The notes beneath the pieces were generated by a model. That model made no database searches and was not told the origin of the DNA. It saw nothing but the letters and a program-made list of their open reading frames with translations. From Anaerolineales bacterium (lineage in GTDB: Bacteria; Chloroflexota; Anaerolineae; 4572-78; J111): a DNA stretch of 64,000 nucleotides. Below, piece after piece: positions 18,038 through 26,686 of this stretch (positions within the stretch are counted from its first letter, which is position 1; the number at the start of each line of letters is the position of its first letter). Made by a program: the position numbers and the translations under genes. The stretch covers positions 62,001-126,000 of the forward strand of contig JABTUW010000004.1 of NCBI GenBank assembly GCA_015075185.1, written 5' to 3'.

Positions 18038-18081
18038 GGATTTTAGATGGAGGTATGATAGCAATCTGAAATCTAAAATCC
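18038..18081. repeat. Inverted repeat
   Basis: GGATTTTAGAT (18038-18048) and ATCTAAAATCC (18071-18081) are perfect inverted 11-mers, followed by a run of CCAAAA-type units. It lies in the gap between the CDP-alcohol transferase stop and the peptidase start and may form a hairpin in the transcript. Confidence 0.55.
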
Positions 18082-18102
18082 AAAACCAAAAACCAAAATC
18101 GG

Positions 18103-18693
18103 TTACCCCCCTTTTTCGCCGCCGGTAATCCGCCAAACCAGGTACATCCGCTGGAGCGCGGTGAAGTTAGAAAAAACAGCCAGAATCCAGAGGACAATCA
18201 CCAGTTGGTTAAATAATAGGCCAACCACCAGGAGAAAGACTCGTTCGAATCGGGTAAACAGGCCATCCTTCAAAGGGATGCCAATGCCTTCGGCGCGGGC
18301 GCGCGCATAACTGACCATAAGCGAGCCGACGATGGTGGCGTAAATCAAAATCAGTTCCAGTCTTTGGTTTTGCCCGCTTAGATAGATAAACAGTCCCAAA
18401 AAAATGACGGCTTCGGAGTAGCGATCCAGGGTGGAGTCAAGAAACGCCCCAAAACGGCTGGTCCGGCCCACCATCCGGGCCAGAGTGCCGTCCATGGCAT
18501 CGAACAGGCCGACGATAATAATCAAGATACCTCCCCAAAACAGGTAGCCCTGGGCCAATACGACGGCGATGCCGACCATCAAGAGGAAACCAACCATTGT
18601 AATCACGTTGGGCGACACCCCTAGCGAACTGAAGAGGCGCGCCGGTGGTTCATAAAGAATGCGGAAATATTTACGTGCTGCTTCGGTGAACAT
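18103..18693 (-). CDS. CDP-alcohol phosphatidyltransferase, phosphatidylinositol-phosphate-synthase-like
   Basis: The 196-residue membrane protein has the complete CDP-alcohol motif D-xx-DG-xx-AR-x8-G-xxx-D-xxx-D, read here as DAMDGTLARMVGRTSRFG followed by AFLDSTLDR. Around it are about six hydrophobic helices. The SRFGAFLDSTLDR version resembles phosphatidylinositol-phosphate synthases of actinobacteria more than PgsA or PssA. It would join CDP-diacylglycerol (or a dialkyl form) to inositol phosphate or a related alcohol in the membrane. It lies 11 bases after the PimA-like glycosyltransferase and is the last gene of that coupled set, which supports the phosphoinositide assignment. The exact alcohol cannot be read from sequence. 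Confidence 0.85.
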   Translation of the reverse strand: MFTEAARKYFRILYEPPARLFSSLGVSPNVITMVGFLLMVGIAVVLAQGYLFWGGILIIIVGLFDAMDGTLARMVGRTSRFGAFLDSTLDRYSEAVIFLGLFIYLSGQNQRLELILIYATIVGSLMVSYARARAEGIGIPLKDGLFTRFERVFLLVVGLLFNQLVIVLWILAVFSNFTALQRMYLVWRITGGEKGG

Positions 18694-18704
18694 GACTTAC
18701 CCTT

Positions 18705-19910
18705 TCAGCCGGAGGTGATACAAGGCGAACCCAGCCCCGCCTCGACTTGGCTCGGACTTGTGTGTCGGGCCTTGGTTTTAAGCTCAATCGTTTCTCGATA
18801 GAGTTCTAAGACCTGGTCCACAATTTGATCCCAATTGTATTGGCTGGCCTTTAGCCGGCCCTGCTGCCCCATTGTTTGGCGCTGCTGGGGCTGATTTAGC
18901 AATTGGCGCAAGGCCTCAGCCAGGCATTCTGGCTGTCCAGGCGGGATTAAGCGGCCTTCCTGCCCGTCGGACAGGACGGTGCGGTATCCGGCAATGTCAG
19001 AGGCTACCACGGGCAATCCAGCCGCCATCGCCTCCAAAAGCACAATCCCAAAGCTTTCATAGCCAAGAGAGGGCGCACAGAAAATATCAGCCTGGTGATA
19101 AAAAGTGGGCAGTCTCTCTGGAGAGACATAACCCACAAATTCGATTCCCGTTACGAACTGGGCCTCGGCGATCTTCTGGTAAGGCGCGCATTCCCTGGGA
19201 GTAAAAGGACCAACAACCCGAAGGCGCAAACGGGGATAATCGGGTTTGAGCCTGAGATAGGCCTCTAATAAGGTTTTAAACCCTTTTCGCTTGTCCAGCC
19301 GGCCCACAAATAAAATAGTAAGGGGGCGATCCGGGTCATCCTCAGCCAGGTGGCGATCCCGGCCAAAGCGGCTCAGGTCAACGCCGTTGGGAATGATGCG
19401 ATAATCACCGGGAAAGAGATGGTGGGCAAAATCATAAGCTGCCTCGGAAACCGCAATCAGGCTGTCGAGCCGGCGAAAAAATTTGCCAAAAATGGGCCGG
19501 CTGTGAGCATAGAGCCAGTTGGGCCGTTCATGGTAGGCGTGAAATGTACCAACCGTAACTGCCTGGGGCTGCACGCGGGCGTGTAACAGCGCCCACCAGG
19601 TAAGGCTGGGCGTCAACGGCTCGTGCAAGTGAAGCACGTCAAAGGCTTCACGCTGCAAAATTCGCTTGATGCGGACATAGCTCAAGGGCGACAGGCCAAC
19701 CCTGGCTACGGCTCCGGCAATCGGGATGGATACTACCCGGCGCGTCACCGGCCTGGTCTGGGCAATAAAGTCTCCCTGCTGGCCGGAGCAAGCCGCTAAA
19801 ATGTGGACATCGTGCCCGTGCTGTCGGGCGCCTCTGGCCAGAGCGATAACATGTTCGGTGACGCCGCCGGGATAGGGAAAGTCATAAGGTGAGATGAGGG
19901 CAATTTTCAT
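18705..19910 (-). CDS. PimA-like GT4 glycosyltransferase
   Basis: The 401-residue protein begins MKIALISPYDFPYPGGVTEH, the typical PimA/GT4 start with the glycine loop for GDP-mannose. The second domain opens at ILFVGRLDKRKGFKTLLEAY, and the EX7E region is APSLGYESFGIVLLEAMAAG. The start at 19910 overlaps the preceding stop as ATGA, so it is translationally coupled to the acyltransferase; the longer frame from 19952 is not used. In mycobacteria PimA adds mannose to phosphatidylinositol on the inner leaflet. Here neighbours on both sides are the expected acyltransferase and lipid synthase. The sugar donor is inferred. Confidence 0.85.
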   Translation of the reverse strand: MKIALISPYDFPYPGGVTEHVIALARGARQHGHDVHILAACSGQQGDFIAQTRPVTRRVVSIPIAGAVARVGLSPLSYVRIKRILQREAFDVLHLHEPLTPSLTWWALLHARVQPQAVTVGTFHAYHERPNWLYAHSRPIFGKFFRRLDSLIAVSEAAYDFAHHLFPGDYRIIPNGVDLSRFGRDRHLAEDDPDRPLTILFVGRLDKRKGFKTLLEAYLRLKPDYPRLRLRVVGPFTPRECAPYQKIAEAQFVTGIEFVGYVSPERLPTFYHQADIFCAPSLGYESFGIVLLEAMAAGLPVVASDIAGYRTVLSDGQEGRLIPPGQPECLAEALRQLLNQPQQRQTMGQQGRLKASQYNWDQIVDQVLELYRETIELKTKARHTSPSQVEAGLGSPCITSG

Positions 19911-20791
19911 GAGGTGGGTGAGTCGGCCCAAATGGGTACGGTCACGGACCATTGTTCAGGATTCTGGCTAATCGCTTTTTCCATCTCGCTAATAACAAAT
20001 CGCATCCCCGCCGCAACTTGCTCCTCTTCAGGCTTATCCGCTGGCAGCTTGAAAGCGGGCAAGAAATAAGCCTCGTAGGTGTGGTCGGAGTTGCGGCGGC
20101 TGAAACCGATGACCACCGGCGCTCCGGTCTTTAAGGCCAGGCGGACATGGCCGTCGGGTAAATGAGCCGGGTAGCCAAAAAAGTTGACCACCTGGCCCGT
20201 TCCGGTAATATCTCGATCGCCGGCCAGGCCAGCTACGCCGCCTTTCTTCAAGGTACGGACCAAATCCAAAAGAGAACCGTCAACCGGAATGAGTTTTAAG
20301 CCGTGACTCATCCGCAGGGCACAGATATACTCAAATAATTCGGGCGGCTCCAGGCGCTCGACCGGAATAGTGATCGCCAGTCCGCGCAGAAGCAGCGCAT
20401 AAAGGATCACCTCAATATTTCCGAGATGCGCCGAAATCATCACCAGGCCGCGATCTTCGGCTAGCGCAGCTTCGACATGCTCCCAACCGCTGACAGTCAC
20501 CAGTTGTTCTACTGTTTGCCGGTCCAGCGCCGGTAAACGAAAGAGATCAAAATAGTTATAGAGAATATAACTAAAGGTCGCTCTGGCCCGGCGGTTAATT
20601 TCGAGCTGGCTGGCCTGCAGCCCCAAAATACGCCGCAAGTTGAGTTGGACAGTGGTTCGGCCCGGTTTATGGAATTGGTAAATGATTCCGCCCAGCCAGT
20701 GGCACAAGGCATACCCCAGGCGGGGCGGTGTTCTGGGCACAATTGCCCCGCCGAGACGATAAAGCAGGTAGGTCAGCTTCATCTGGCTCAA
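19907..20791 (-). CDS. LpxL/PatA-like lipid acyltransferase
   Basis: The 294-residue protein has the LpxL-type catalytic HX4E motif in MISAHLGNIEVILYALLLRG near residue 115, followed by LAGDRDITGTGQVVNFFG and PAHLPDGHVRLALKTGAPVV. The N-terminus is hydrophobic and partly membrane-bound. In actinobacteria the equivalent PatA acylates the mannose of phosphatidylinositol mannosides; in Proteobacteria LpxL acylates lipid A, which Chloroflexi generally lack. The TTG at 20791 overlaps the upstream lipoprotein stop, and an ATG at 20782 is the alternative start. The 3' end overlaps the PimA-like start by 4 bases. Confidence 0.85.
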   Translation of the reverse strand: MSQMKLTYLLYRLGGAIVPRTPPRLGYALCHWLGGIIYQFHKPGRTTVQLNLRRILGLQASQLEINRRARATFSYILYNYFDLFRLPALDRQTVEQLVTVSGWEHVEAALAEDRGLVMISAHLGNIEVILYALLLRGLAITIPVERLEPPELFEYICALRMSHGLKLIPVDGSLLDLVRTLKKGGVAGLAGDRDITGTGQVVNFFGYPAHLPDGHVRLALKTGAPVVIGFSRRNSDHTYEAYFLPAFKLPADKPEEEQVAAGMRFVISEMEKAISQNPEQWSVTVPIWADSPTS

Positions 20792-21422
20792 TGGACATAA
20801 ATTTCCCCAATACCTCGCACCATTTTACCGTCGGCGCCAATGGCGTCAGCGCCGACAATGTAAGTCCCTGGAATAGGGGGCGCGTTTTCCTCTATTTCCA
20901 AACGACATTCCGTTGCCCCACTACAGTTGTGGTTGCCGCCTTTAAGAGAAGTGAGGTTTTGGGTAAAGATACCCCAGGTGAACTCCTTAACCCCGTTTGG
21001 ATTCCGCACCACAAACACAAGCTTTACCTCGTCATCTGTACCAAACTCTTGGCCATCCGGCAGTTCTACCGAAACGGTCGTTTCACTGGGGGGGGGGGGG
21101 GGGGGGGCGGGTGGGGGGGGGGGGGGGGGGGGGGGGGGGGGATGGGGGTGTCGGTCGGCAGTGGCGTGGGTGTATCGGTGGGGGGTAAGGGAGTGGGTGT
21201 GTCGGTCGGTAGAGGCGTTGGCGTATCTGTGGGCGGTAAAGGGGTAGGCGTGTCGGTCACGGTGGGAGTCGGCGTGGCCGTTGGAATACGATCCAGGGCG
21301 AGGACACGCTTGGGCGTTTTGGTAGGGGTGGGCGTCACCTGGCTGACTCTACCCAGCCCACAAGCGAGGCTGGGCGTAAGCACTAACAGGAGAGCCGGCA
21401 ATAATAGCAAAAACCTTCTCAT
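20788..21422 (-). pseudogene. Lipoprotein with Thr/Pro linker and beta-rich domain, frame broken at a poly-G/C tract
   Basis: The ATG at 21422 opens MRRFLLLLPALLLVLTPSLACG, a signal peptide with a lipobox-like cysteine. A repeat of TPTPLPPTD units follows, then a proline run coded by the C tract (G on the plus strand). Downstream, in another frame, is VRNPNGVKEFTWGIFTQNL to AIGADGKMVRGIGEIYVH, which ends at 20788. The total of 635 bases is one short of a multiple of three, so one added base in the homopolymer restores a single reading frame of about 211 residues. The stop overlaps the acyltransferase start, so it heads that operon. It may be phase-variable, or the tract length may be misread. 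Confidence 0.75.
21088..21141. repeat. Homopolymeric G tracts of 20 and 29 bases
   Basis: The plus strand shows 20 consecutive G (21088-21107), then C, GGG, T, and 29 consecutive G (21113-21141). Within the lipoprotein gene these encode proline on the minus strand. Such a tract is prone to slippage in cells and to error in sequencing. Confidence 0.9.
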
Positions 21423-21560
21423 CAAAACAAAAAACCCTCTTACTTTGAAATTTGACCGGATTATAGCATAGGTTGGGCCGGTTCGTCCAAAGCGCATGAG
21501 TTGGCTATCGCGTTTCTAAACTGCTTTTATCAAGCAGCCTCCTTTTTCACAAAAATTCTC

Positions 21561-21845
21561 TTATGTAACCAGCAGATAATAGAGTCCTACTATTACAATT
21601 CCAATAAAAATGATTAAAGTAGTGTTCCACATAATAAGGTTAAGCAGTGCCTGTTGACTAGTTTTTACGATACCAGATGAAGTCATACCAGGCTGTGCTG
21701 CATCAGGAAAATTATTTAAAGTACGAATTCTGAATCCTCGTTTTGTCTTTGCATCTCGAATTTTGTTGAGAATGACAGCGACAATTCCAGCAGCAAAAGC
21801 TCCATATAATACACCCAGACAGAAAATTGAAGATGAGCCGTCCAT
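21561..21845 (-). CDS. Small membrane protein of unknown function
   Basis: The 94-residue protein starts MDGSSSIFCLGVLYGAFAAG at an ATG preceded by AAGGAG with ideal spacing; the frame stays open another 20 codons upstream, but those overlap the divergent gene's leader. It has two membrane helices, GVLYGAFAAGIVAVILNKI near the start and NTTLIIFIGIVIVGLYYLL at the end, with a positively charged loop (RDAKTKRGFRIRTLNN) between them. Both ends are probably outside if the loop is cytoplasmic. It is transcribed divergently from the next gene with 72 bases between starts. I do not recognise the family. Confidence 0.65.
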   Translation of the reverse strand: MDGSSSIFCLGVLYGAFAAGIVAVILNKIRDAKTKRGFRIRTLNNFPDAAQPGMTSSGIVKTSQQALLNLIMWNTTLIIFIGIVIVGLYYLLVT

Positions 21846-21917
21846 TTTGTGGATCTCCTTTTGACCGCACGAATTTATTGCTATATAATAGAACAAATGT
21901 TCCAAAGGGAGACAGAT

Positions 21918-22310
21918 ATGTTAGATGAACTTTTGGATTTAGGGTGCAATTTCGACTGGATAACTCCTACCTTTGCTTTCATCCAAGATTGGCTTAACGG
22001 TCCTACAGCAGACTTTGGTATTTCGGCTTTCGGAATTTGGGGAAGAGATGATATTAGGAAGTTGCTAACCAAACATGGAATCAAAGTTTGGGGAATAATG
22101 TACAATGTTTCAGGTGACATGATAATGTTTACGGTACGAAAAGCTCAAGGCAAATGGGCATATTACCTTCTCCAAAGAGAAGGAGTTCCCATTCTTTACG
22201 CACCTACCGAAGTAGTTTATATACCGAAAACCTCAAGTAAAGACACGGACCTTCCAAACCCGATTGAAGCCGTTTTTAATTTTCTGGATAAGCTAGAAAA
22301 CAGTTTTTAA
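21918..22310 (+). CDS. Protein of unknown function
   Basis: The 130-residue soluble protein begins MLDELLDLGCNFDWITPTFA after the site AAAGGGAGA. It has a region resembling a small regulatory or DNA-mimic-like fold, IWGRDDIRKLLTKHGIKVWG, and then VRKAQGKWAYYLLQREGVPI. The acidic start and pI-balanced middle give no clear family. The codon usage and lower GC of this gene and its divergent neighbour differ from the GC-rich flanks, as in recently acquired DNA. It ends before a strong hairpin terminator. Confidence 0.6.
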   Translation: MLDELLDLGCNFDWITPTFAFIQDWLNGPTADFGISAFGIWGRDDIRKLLTKHGIKVWGIMYNVSGDMIMFTVRKAQGKWAYYLLQREGVPILYAPTEVVYIPKTSSKDTDLPNPIEAVFNFLDKLENSF

Positions 22311-22435
22311 TTCGTAAACCGCAGATTAGTTACCCTCTTTATTGCGATATTTTTCATTATAACACAAAAATACTCCCGTAACCTTTCAATCTGATTTCAA
22401 TATTATTCAAGTTGCAATAAATCTGAATCAAAATA

Positions 22436-22468
22436 AAAATGGGCTGCTCACACGATGCAGCCCATTTT
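22436..22468. terminator. Bidirectional hairpin terminator
   Basis: A perfect 12-base stem, AAAATGGGCTGC/GCAGCCCATTTT with a 9-base loop, has A on one side and T on the other. It lies 125 bases after the 22310 stop. Confidence 0.75.
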
Positions 22469-22606
22469 CTTAAAACTTAGATTTTGTGCTAATTTTACAA
22501 CATTGTACTTACTTATGTAACAGGGTAAAGAGGCAAGTTTTGTCAAGATTAGTGCTCAAACTTAAAAATCTATCGTTCGATAAATCCCATCAAACAATTT
22601 AATTAT

Positions 22607-22683
22607 GAGTTACGCAGTTGGGTTGTAGTTTAGGGCTTTATGCCCGCCCACAAGGGGCTAAACTACCCTGAACTGCGTAACTC
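22607..22683. repeat. Two-stem palindromic repeat
   Basis: GAGTTACGCAGTT (22607-22619) is perfectly inverted at 22671-22683, and inside it GTAGTTTAG is inverted against CTAAACTAC (22658-22666). The 77-base element lies in the 449-base gap (22311-22759) before the kinase gene. Apart from the terminator above and a TATAAT at 22705-22710 with a poor -35, I see nothing else there. Confidence 0.7.
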
Positions 22684-22759
22684 CTATTAATGTGAAAAAT
22701 GGGCTATAATTTACATCACATAGACGTTATGGTAAAATGGCTGTACTCAAATCAGGGCT

Positions 22760-25700
22760 TTGGCTGGAGGCCAACCTTTTCCGACACCTTTTATGACAAC
22801 ACAAGAGTTAGAGCACAACCCGACAGAAATTGTTAATGAGACGCAGCTTAAAGCCTGGCTGGCCGTTATTGTTCCCGGATTAAAAGCGCGCTGGGGACAC
22901 TTTTTGGCCGAGTTTCCACCGACTCAAACCCCGCCTGAACTGGCGGATTGGCTTGCTCTGCTCCATGCTGCCGCTGTGACTCCTTGGAAGATTCCTCACC
23001 ACCTCAATCAGTTCCTCGGCCCTCCCAAAAGCAGCGCCGAATTGCAGCACAGTTGGCTGACCCTGACCCATTTGTTTGGGTTGACCTTTCAAGCAGCCCA
23101 GGCTGAAGCGGACCGCTTGGATGCTGCCGCCTGGCAAAGCCTGACCAAAATGCAGAACCGCATTCTCAAAGCTGCCGCCAATTTTTCCCTGGTGCGCGAA
23201 AACCGGCCCGATACTGCCATTTTAAGCCGCCGCGCGCTTTACCTGCAAACGGTAACTGACCTCAATAAGAAAATTGTCGATCGTTCTCATCCCAACGAAC
23301 TGTTAAACGAAGTGGTGGGCCTGATTCAGCGCAATTTTGACTACGAATATGTCAATCTCTTTTTGCTGAATCCAGGCAAACAACGACTCGAACTGCAAAA
23401 TGTGGCCTGGAAAGGTTCCCCTGCTAAGCCAAAAGAGCCAGTTTCACTCGCCGTTGACGAGGAGACCATCGTCGGTCGCGTTGCTGCGACAGGCCAGGTA
23501 GTATTGGTTAACAATATTTCCCGGGATTCTCATTTCCGCTCCCACCCGACCCTGCCGGAAATCAAGGCTCAACTGGCGGCTCCCCTGTTGGTCGGCAATA
23601 ACCTGGTGGGAGTCTTAGACATCGAGAGTAGCCAGCTTAACGCCTTCAGCGAGGTTGACTACCAAATTGTGGAAGCCCTGGCTGACCACGTGGCGGTAGC
23701 CATTGAAAACGCCCGGCTGCAAACAACCCTCCAGCGCCGTTTACGCGAACAGACCTTTATCTACGAGAGCACTGTCGCGCTGGGGACCAATCTGGATGGC
23801 GAAAATGTGCTAAAACTGATGACGCAGAAAATTGCCGAAGCGCTCGATGCCGGCGCCTGCGTTATTTGTAAAGTTGACGACAAAGCCATGACCACTACTG
23901 CTTTGGCCGAGTACGTTGTCCGCTATCCGGGTAATCCGGCTCACACCTGGCGCAAAGTTCAAACACCTATTCACTTTTCTAAAGATCCCATTAGCCAGCA
24001 ACTCTTAAAGGCCAATCGCCCTATTATTGGCCGGGCCGATCCCGCCAAAAACAGCGCCGAGCTGGTCTGGCAAATTCCTCAAGGAGGACCGGATCATAAA
24101 GCGACCTGGAGTGTAGTGCTGGCGGTCCCCCTGGAAACCAACAAGCGCGTCACCGGTCTGCTGGAAATCTATGACAAAAACCCCAATCGCAACTTTTCAG
24201 CCGACGATATCCAATTCTGCCGTATTTTGGGAACCCAAACCGCCATGGCCCTGGAACGGGTCAAGCTTTTTGATGAAACCAGCCAGCGCCTGAGCGAAGT
24301 TGCCACGCTGTACACAATGGCTCAGAAAATTGCCGGTGAACTGGAGTTGCAGACGGTGCTGGATATGATTGTTGACTCGCTGCGGCATGCCTTGGGCTGC
24401 CGTGGCTGTTGTATTTTTTTGCTTGACCAGAGCGGCCACAATCTGAAAATCGAGGCTGCTTCTGGATTAAAGCCGCAGTGGCGGAAAATGGCCCAGTTAC
24501 GCGTCGGCGAAGGTGTTGCCGGCCGGGCCGTGGCCGAAGCCAGGACAATTTACCTGCCTGATGCCCGGCAAGAACCGGGGTTTATTTTTTTCGACGAAGA
24601 AGTGCGTTCGTTGATGGTTGCGCCGATGCTGTCACACACGGGGGTTATTGGCGCCATCAATGTGGATGATACCCAGCCGAATGCTTTTGGGCCGATGCAG
24701 GAGCGTTTATTGACTATTTTCGCTGCCCAGGCTGGCATTGCAGTTGAAAATGCCCGTCTCTTTGCCAATGTTTCTAAACAACAACAGCAAACTCAGGCCA
24801 TCATCCAATATATGGCCGATGGCCTGCTCCTGATTGACGCCCAGGGAGTGATTGTTACCTGCAACCCGGCCCTGGCCATGATGCTCAGTATGCACCCCGG
24901 TCAAATTGTCGGCCAGAAAGTGCATTCTTCGGATCTGCCTCCACGCTTGGCCGAGATTACCTCGACCACCACCCATCGCGCCCGGACGGGAGTGCTGTCC
25001 AAAGAGATCACCATCGAGACACCCCGCCTGCGCACCCTGCAAGTTTTCTCCACTACGGTCATAGACGACAGCGGTACGCCGCTGGGCGAGGTTCGCGTGG
25101 TACACGATATTACTCGTGAGCGCGAATTGGAACAGCTCAAAGATGATTTCATGTCTACCATCTCCCACGAATTGCGTACCCCCCTGTTTTCTATCCAGGG
25201 CTTTGTCCAGTTGATGCAAGAAGACGAAAACCTGGATCCCACCACCCGCCAGGAGTTTCTTTCAATCATTCGCACGCAGGCGGTTCAATTGGGCCAGATG
25301 GTCAACAATTTGCTTGACCTGTCCAAATTTGATGAGGGCAAATTGGAGCTTGAGCGCCAGCGTGTCTCCATGCTGGATATAATTCATCAGACCACGCTCA
25401 AACTCCAGGGCTTTGCCCACCAGCAAAAGGTTAAGCTGACGCCCAAACTGCCGGCCCTGCTGCCGCCGATTATAGGCGACACCCCCCGGTTGGAGCAGGT
25501 GTTGACCAACTTAATCGGTAATGCTATTAAATTTAGTAATGCCGGCGGAGAAGTGATCGTCTCGGCTTCCACCGACGAGAGTGAACTAACAGTCGAAGTT
25601 AAAGATAGCGGCATCGGGATTCCCGCAGAGGCGTTGGATCGCATTTTCTCCCGCTTTTACCAGGTAGAAGATAAGAGTGAGCGTTCGGCCCGGGGGAGCG

Positions 25701-25819
25701 GCCTGGGCTTGCATATTGCCCAACGGATTGTCAAAGCGCATGGGGGAAAAATTTGGGCCGAAAGCGAGGCCGGACAGGGCAGCACTTTTTGTTTTACCCT
25801 GCCCCTAACGAATCAGTAA
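22760..25819 (+). CDS. Multi-GAF, PAS sensor histidine kinase
   Basis: The 1019-residue protein has an unassigned alpha-helical N-terminus (1-170), then three GAF domains (about 175-315, 330-490 and 505-655), each ending in a VAIENARL- or MALERVKL-like helix. A PAS domain (about 665-775) follows. The phosphoacceptor site is DDFMSTISHELRTPLFSIQG near 795. The ATP-binding domain shows N box LTNLIGNAIKFSN, G1 VKDSGIGIP, F box IFSRFYQV and G2 GSGLGLHIAQRIV. No membrane helix is seen, so it senses cytoplasmic signals. No response regulator is adjacent; the nearest is at 33190. The TTG at 22760 follows TCAGGGCT; an ATG at 22793 is the alternative start. Confidence 0.92.
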   Translation: MAGGQPFPTPFMTTQELEHNPTEIVNETQLKAWLAVIVPGLKARWGHFLAEFPPTQTPPELADWLALLHAAAVTPWKIPHHLNQFLGPPKSSAELQHSWLTLTHLFGLTFQAAQAEADRLDAAAWQSLTKMQNRILKAAANFSLVRENRPDTAILSRRALYLQTVTDLNKKIVDRSHPNELLNEVVGLIQRNFDYEYVNLFLLNPGKQRLELQNVAWKGSPAKPKEPVSLAVDEETIVGRVAATGQVVLVNNISRDSHFRSHPTLPEIKAQLAAPLLVGNNLVGVLDIESSQLNAFSEVDYQIVEALADHVAVAIENARLQTTLQRRLREQTFIYESTVALGTNLDGENVLKLMTQKIAEALDAGACVICKVDDKAMTTTALAEYVVRYPGNPAHTWRKVQTPIHFSKDPISQQLLKANRPIIGRADPAKNSAELVWQIPQGGPDHKATWSVVLAVPLETNKRVTGLLEIYDKNPNRNFSADDIQFCRILGTQTAMALERVKLFDETSQRLSEVATLYTMAQKIAGELELQTVLDMIVDSLRHALGCRGCCIFLLDQSGHNLKIEAASGLKPQWRKMAQLRVGEGVAGRAVAEARTIYLPDARQEPGFIFFDEEVRSLMVAPMLSHTGVIGAINVDDTQPNAFGPMQERLLTIFAAQAGIAVENARLFANVSKQQQQTQAIIQYMADGLLLIDAQGVIVTCNPALAMMLSMHPGQIVGQKVHSSDLPPRLAEITSTTTHRARTGVLSKEITIETPRLRTLQVFSTTVIDDSGTPLGEVRVVHDITRERELEQLKDDFMSTISHELRTPLFSIQGFVQLMQEDENLDPTTRQEFLSIIRTQAVQLGQMVNNLLDLSKFDEGKLELERQRVSMLDIIHQTTLKLQGFAHQQKVKLTPKLPALLPPIIGDTPRLEQVLTNLIGNAIKFSNAGGEVIVSASTDESELTVEVKDSGIGIPAEALDRIFSRFYQVEDKSERSARGSGLGLHIAQRIVKAHGGKIWAESEAGQGSTFCFTLPLTNQ

Positions 25820-25820
25820 A

Positions 25821-25886
25821 GTTGGAAGAATGGAAGGCTGGAAATCTTTTCCAATCTTCCACCCCTCCATTCTTCCCTGCTTCCAC
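25821..25886. repeat. GGAAG-type palindromic repeat, copy 1
   Basis: GGAAGAATGGAAGG is inverted against CCTCCATTCTTCC around TTTTCC, with purine-rich and pyrimidine-rich arms. It fills nearly all of the kinase-sirtuin gap and belongs to the family seen also near 44054, 45117, 46215, 51990 and 63706. Confidence 0.75.
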
Positions 25887-25901
25887 CCTTGAGGTACAGT
25901 T

Positions 25902-26657
25902 ATGCATTTAGATGATCAAATTCAACAAGCAGCAAAGTTGATTGACCAGGCGCCCAGGATAGTAGCGATGACTGGAGCCGGCATCAGCACGCCCTCCGGC
26001 ATCCCCGATTTTAGAAGCCCCGCTTCCGGTCTGTGGGATCACACTGATCCCCTGGAAGTGGCCTCCATCTTTGCCTTTCGCCACAATCCGCAGCGTTTCT
26101 ACAATTGGGTCCGGCCTCTCGCCTTGCTCCTGTTGGAAGCTCGGCCCAACCCGGCCCATTATGCCCTGGCAGCCCTGGAGCGGGAAGGTAAATTAAAGGC
26201 GGTCATTACTCAAAATATTGACGACCTGCATCATAAGGCCGGTTCGGAAACAGTCTATGAACTGCACGGCCATCTGCGCGAAGTGACCTGCACCCAGTGT
26301 TATGCGGTGCAAGACTCGGCGGCAGCGTTTGCCAAATTCATTGCCGACGGTCAGGTCCCCCGCCATCATTGTGGGGGCGTCCTCAAACCTAATGTCATTC
26401 TCTTTGGCGAGCAGCTTCCTGTGCGCGAACTGGTACAGGCCCAGGTGGCCACCAAAGAGGCCGATTTAATGTTGGTAGCCGGATCATCGCTGGAAGTTGC
26501 CCCGGCCTCGGATTTGCCCGAACTGGCCCTGGAAAATGGGGCTAAATTAATGATCATCAATTACCAGCCCACCTGCATGGATTCGCGCGCCGATGTAGTC
26601 ATCCGGGCCGATGTGGCCGAAGTGCTGCCCCGTCTCCTTGATTTTATTAAAGCATGA
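25902..26657 (+). CDS. Sir2-family NAD-dependent protein deacylase
   Basis: The 251-residue protein has the Sir2 signatures in order: VAMTGAGISTPSGIPDFRS (22-39), TQNIDDLHHKAG (103-114), catalytic His in YELHGHLRE (His122) and KPNVILFGEQLP (162-173). It removes acyl groups from lysine using NAD. The zinc site has CTQC (Cys130, Cys133) but the second half reads PRHHCGG, with one cysteine (157) and two histidines instead of CxxC, so zinc would be held by His or the site is altered. GAGGTACAGTT precedes the ATG. It lies 30 bases before the molybdenum hydroxylase FAD subunit and may be co-transcribed. Confidence 0.92.
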   Translation: MHLDDQIQQAAKLIDQAPRIVAMTGAGISTPSGIPDFRSPASGLWDHTDPLEVASIFAFRHNPQRFYNWVRPLALLLLEARPNPAHYALAALEREGKLKAVITQNIDDLHHKAGSETVYELHGHLREVTCTQCYAVQDSAAAFAKFIADGQVPRHHCGGVLKPNVILFGEQLPVRELVQAQVATKEADLMLVAGSSLEVAPASDLPELALENGAKLMIINYQPTCMDSRADVVIRADVAEVLPRLLDFIKA

Positions 26658-26686
26658 GCTTAGGGAGTAAATAGAAAGACGATTTT

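Noticed and set aside
20728..21471. Gly/Val-rich open frames on the plus strand around the G tracts
   Set aside because: They exist only because the repeated codons and homopolymer avoid stops; the lipoprotein frame on the other strand has a signal peptide and proper domains.
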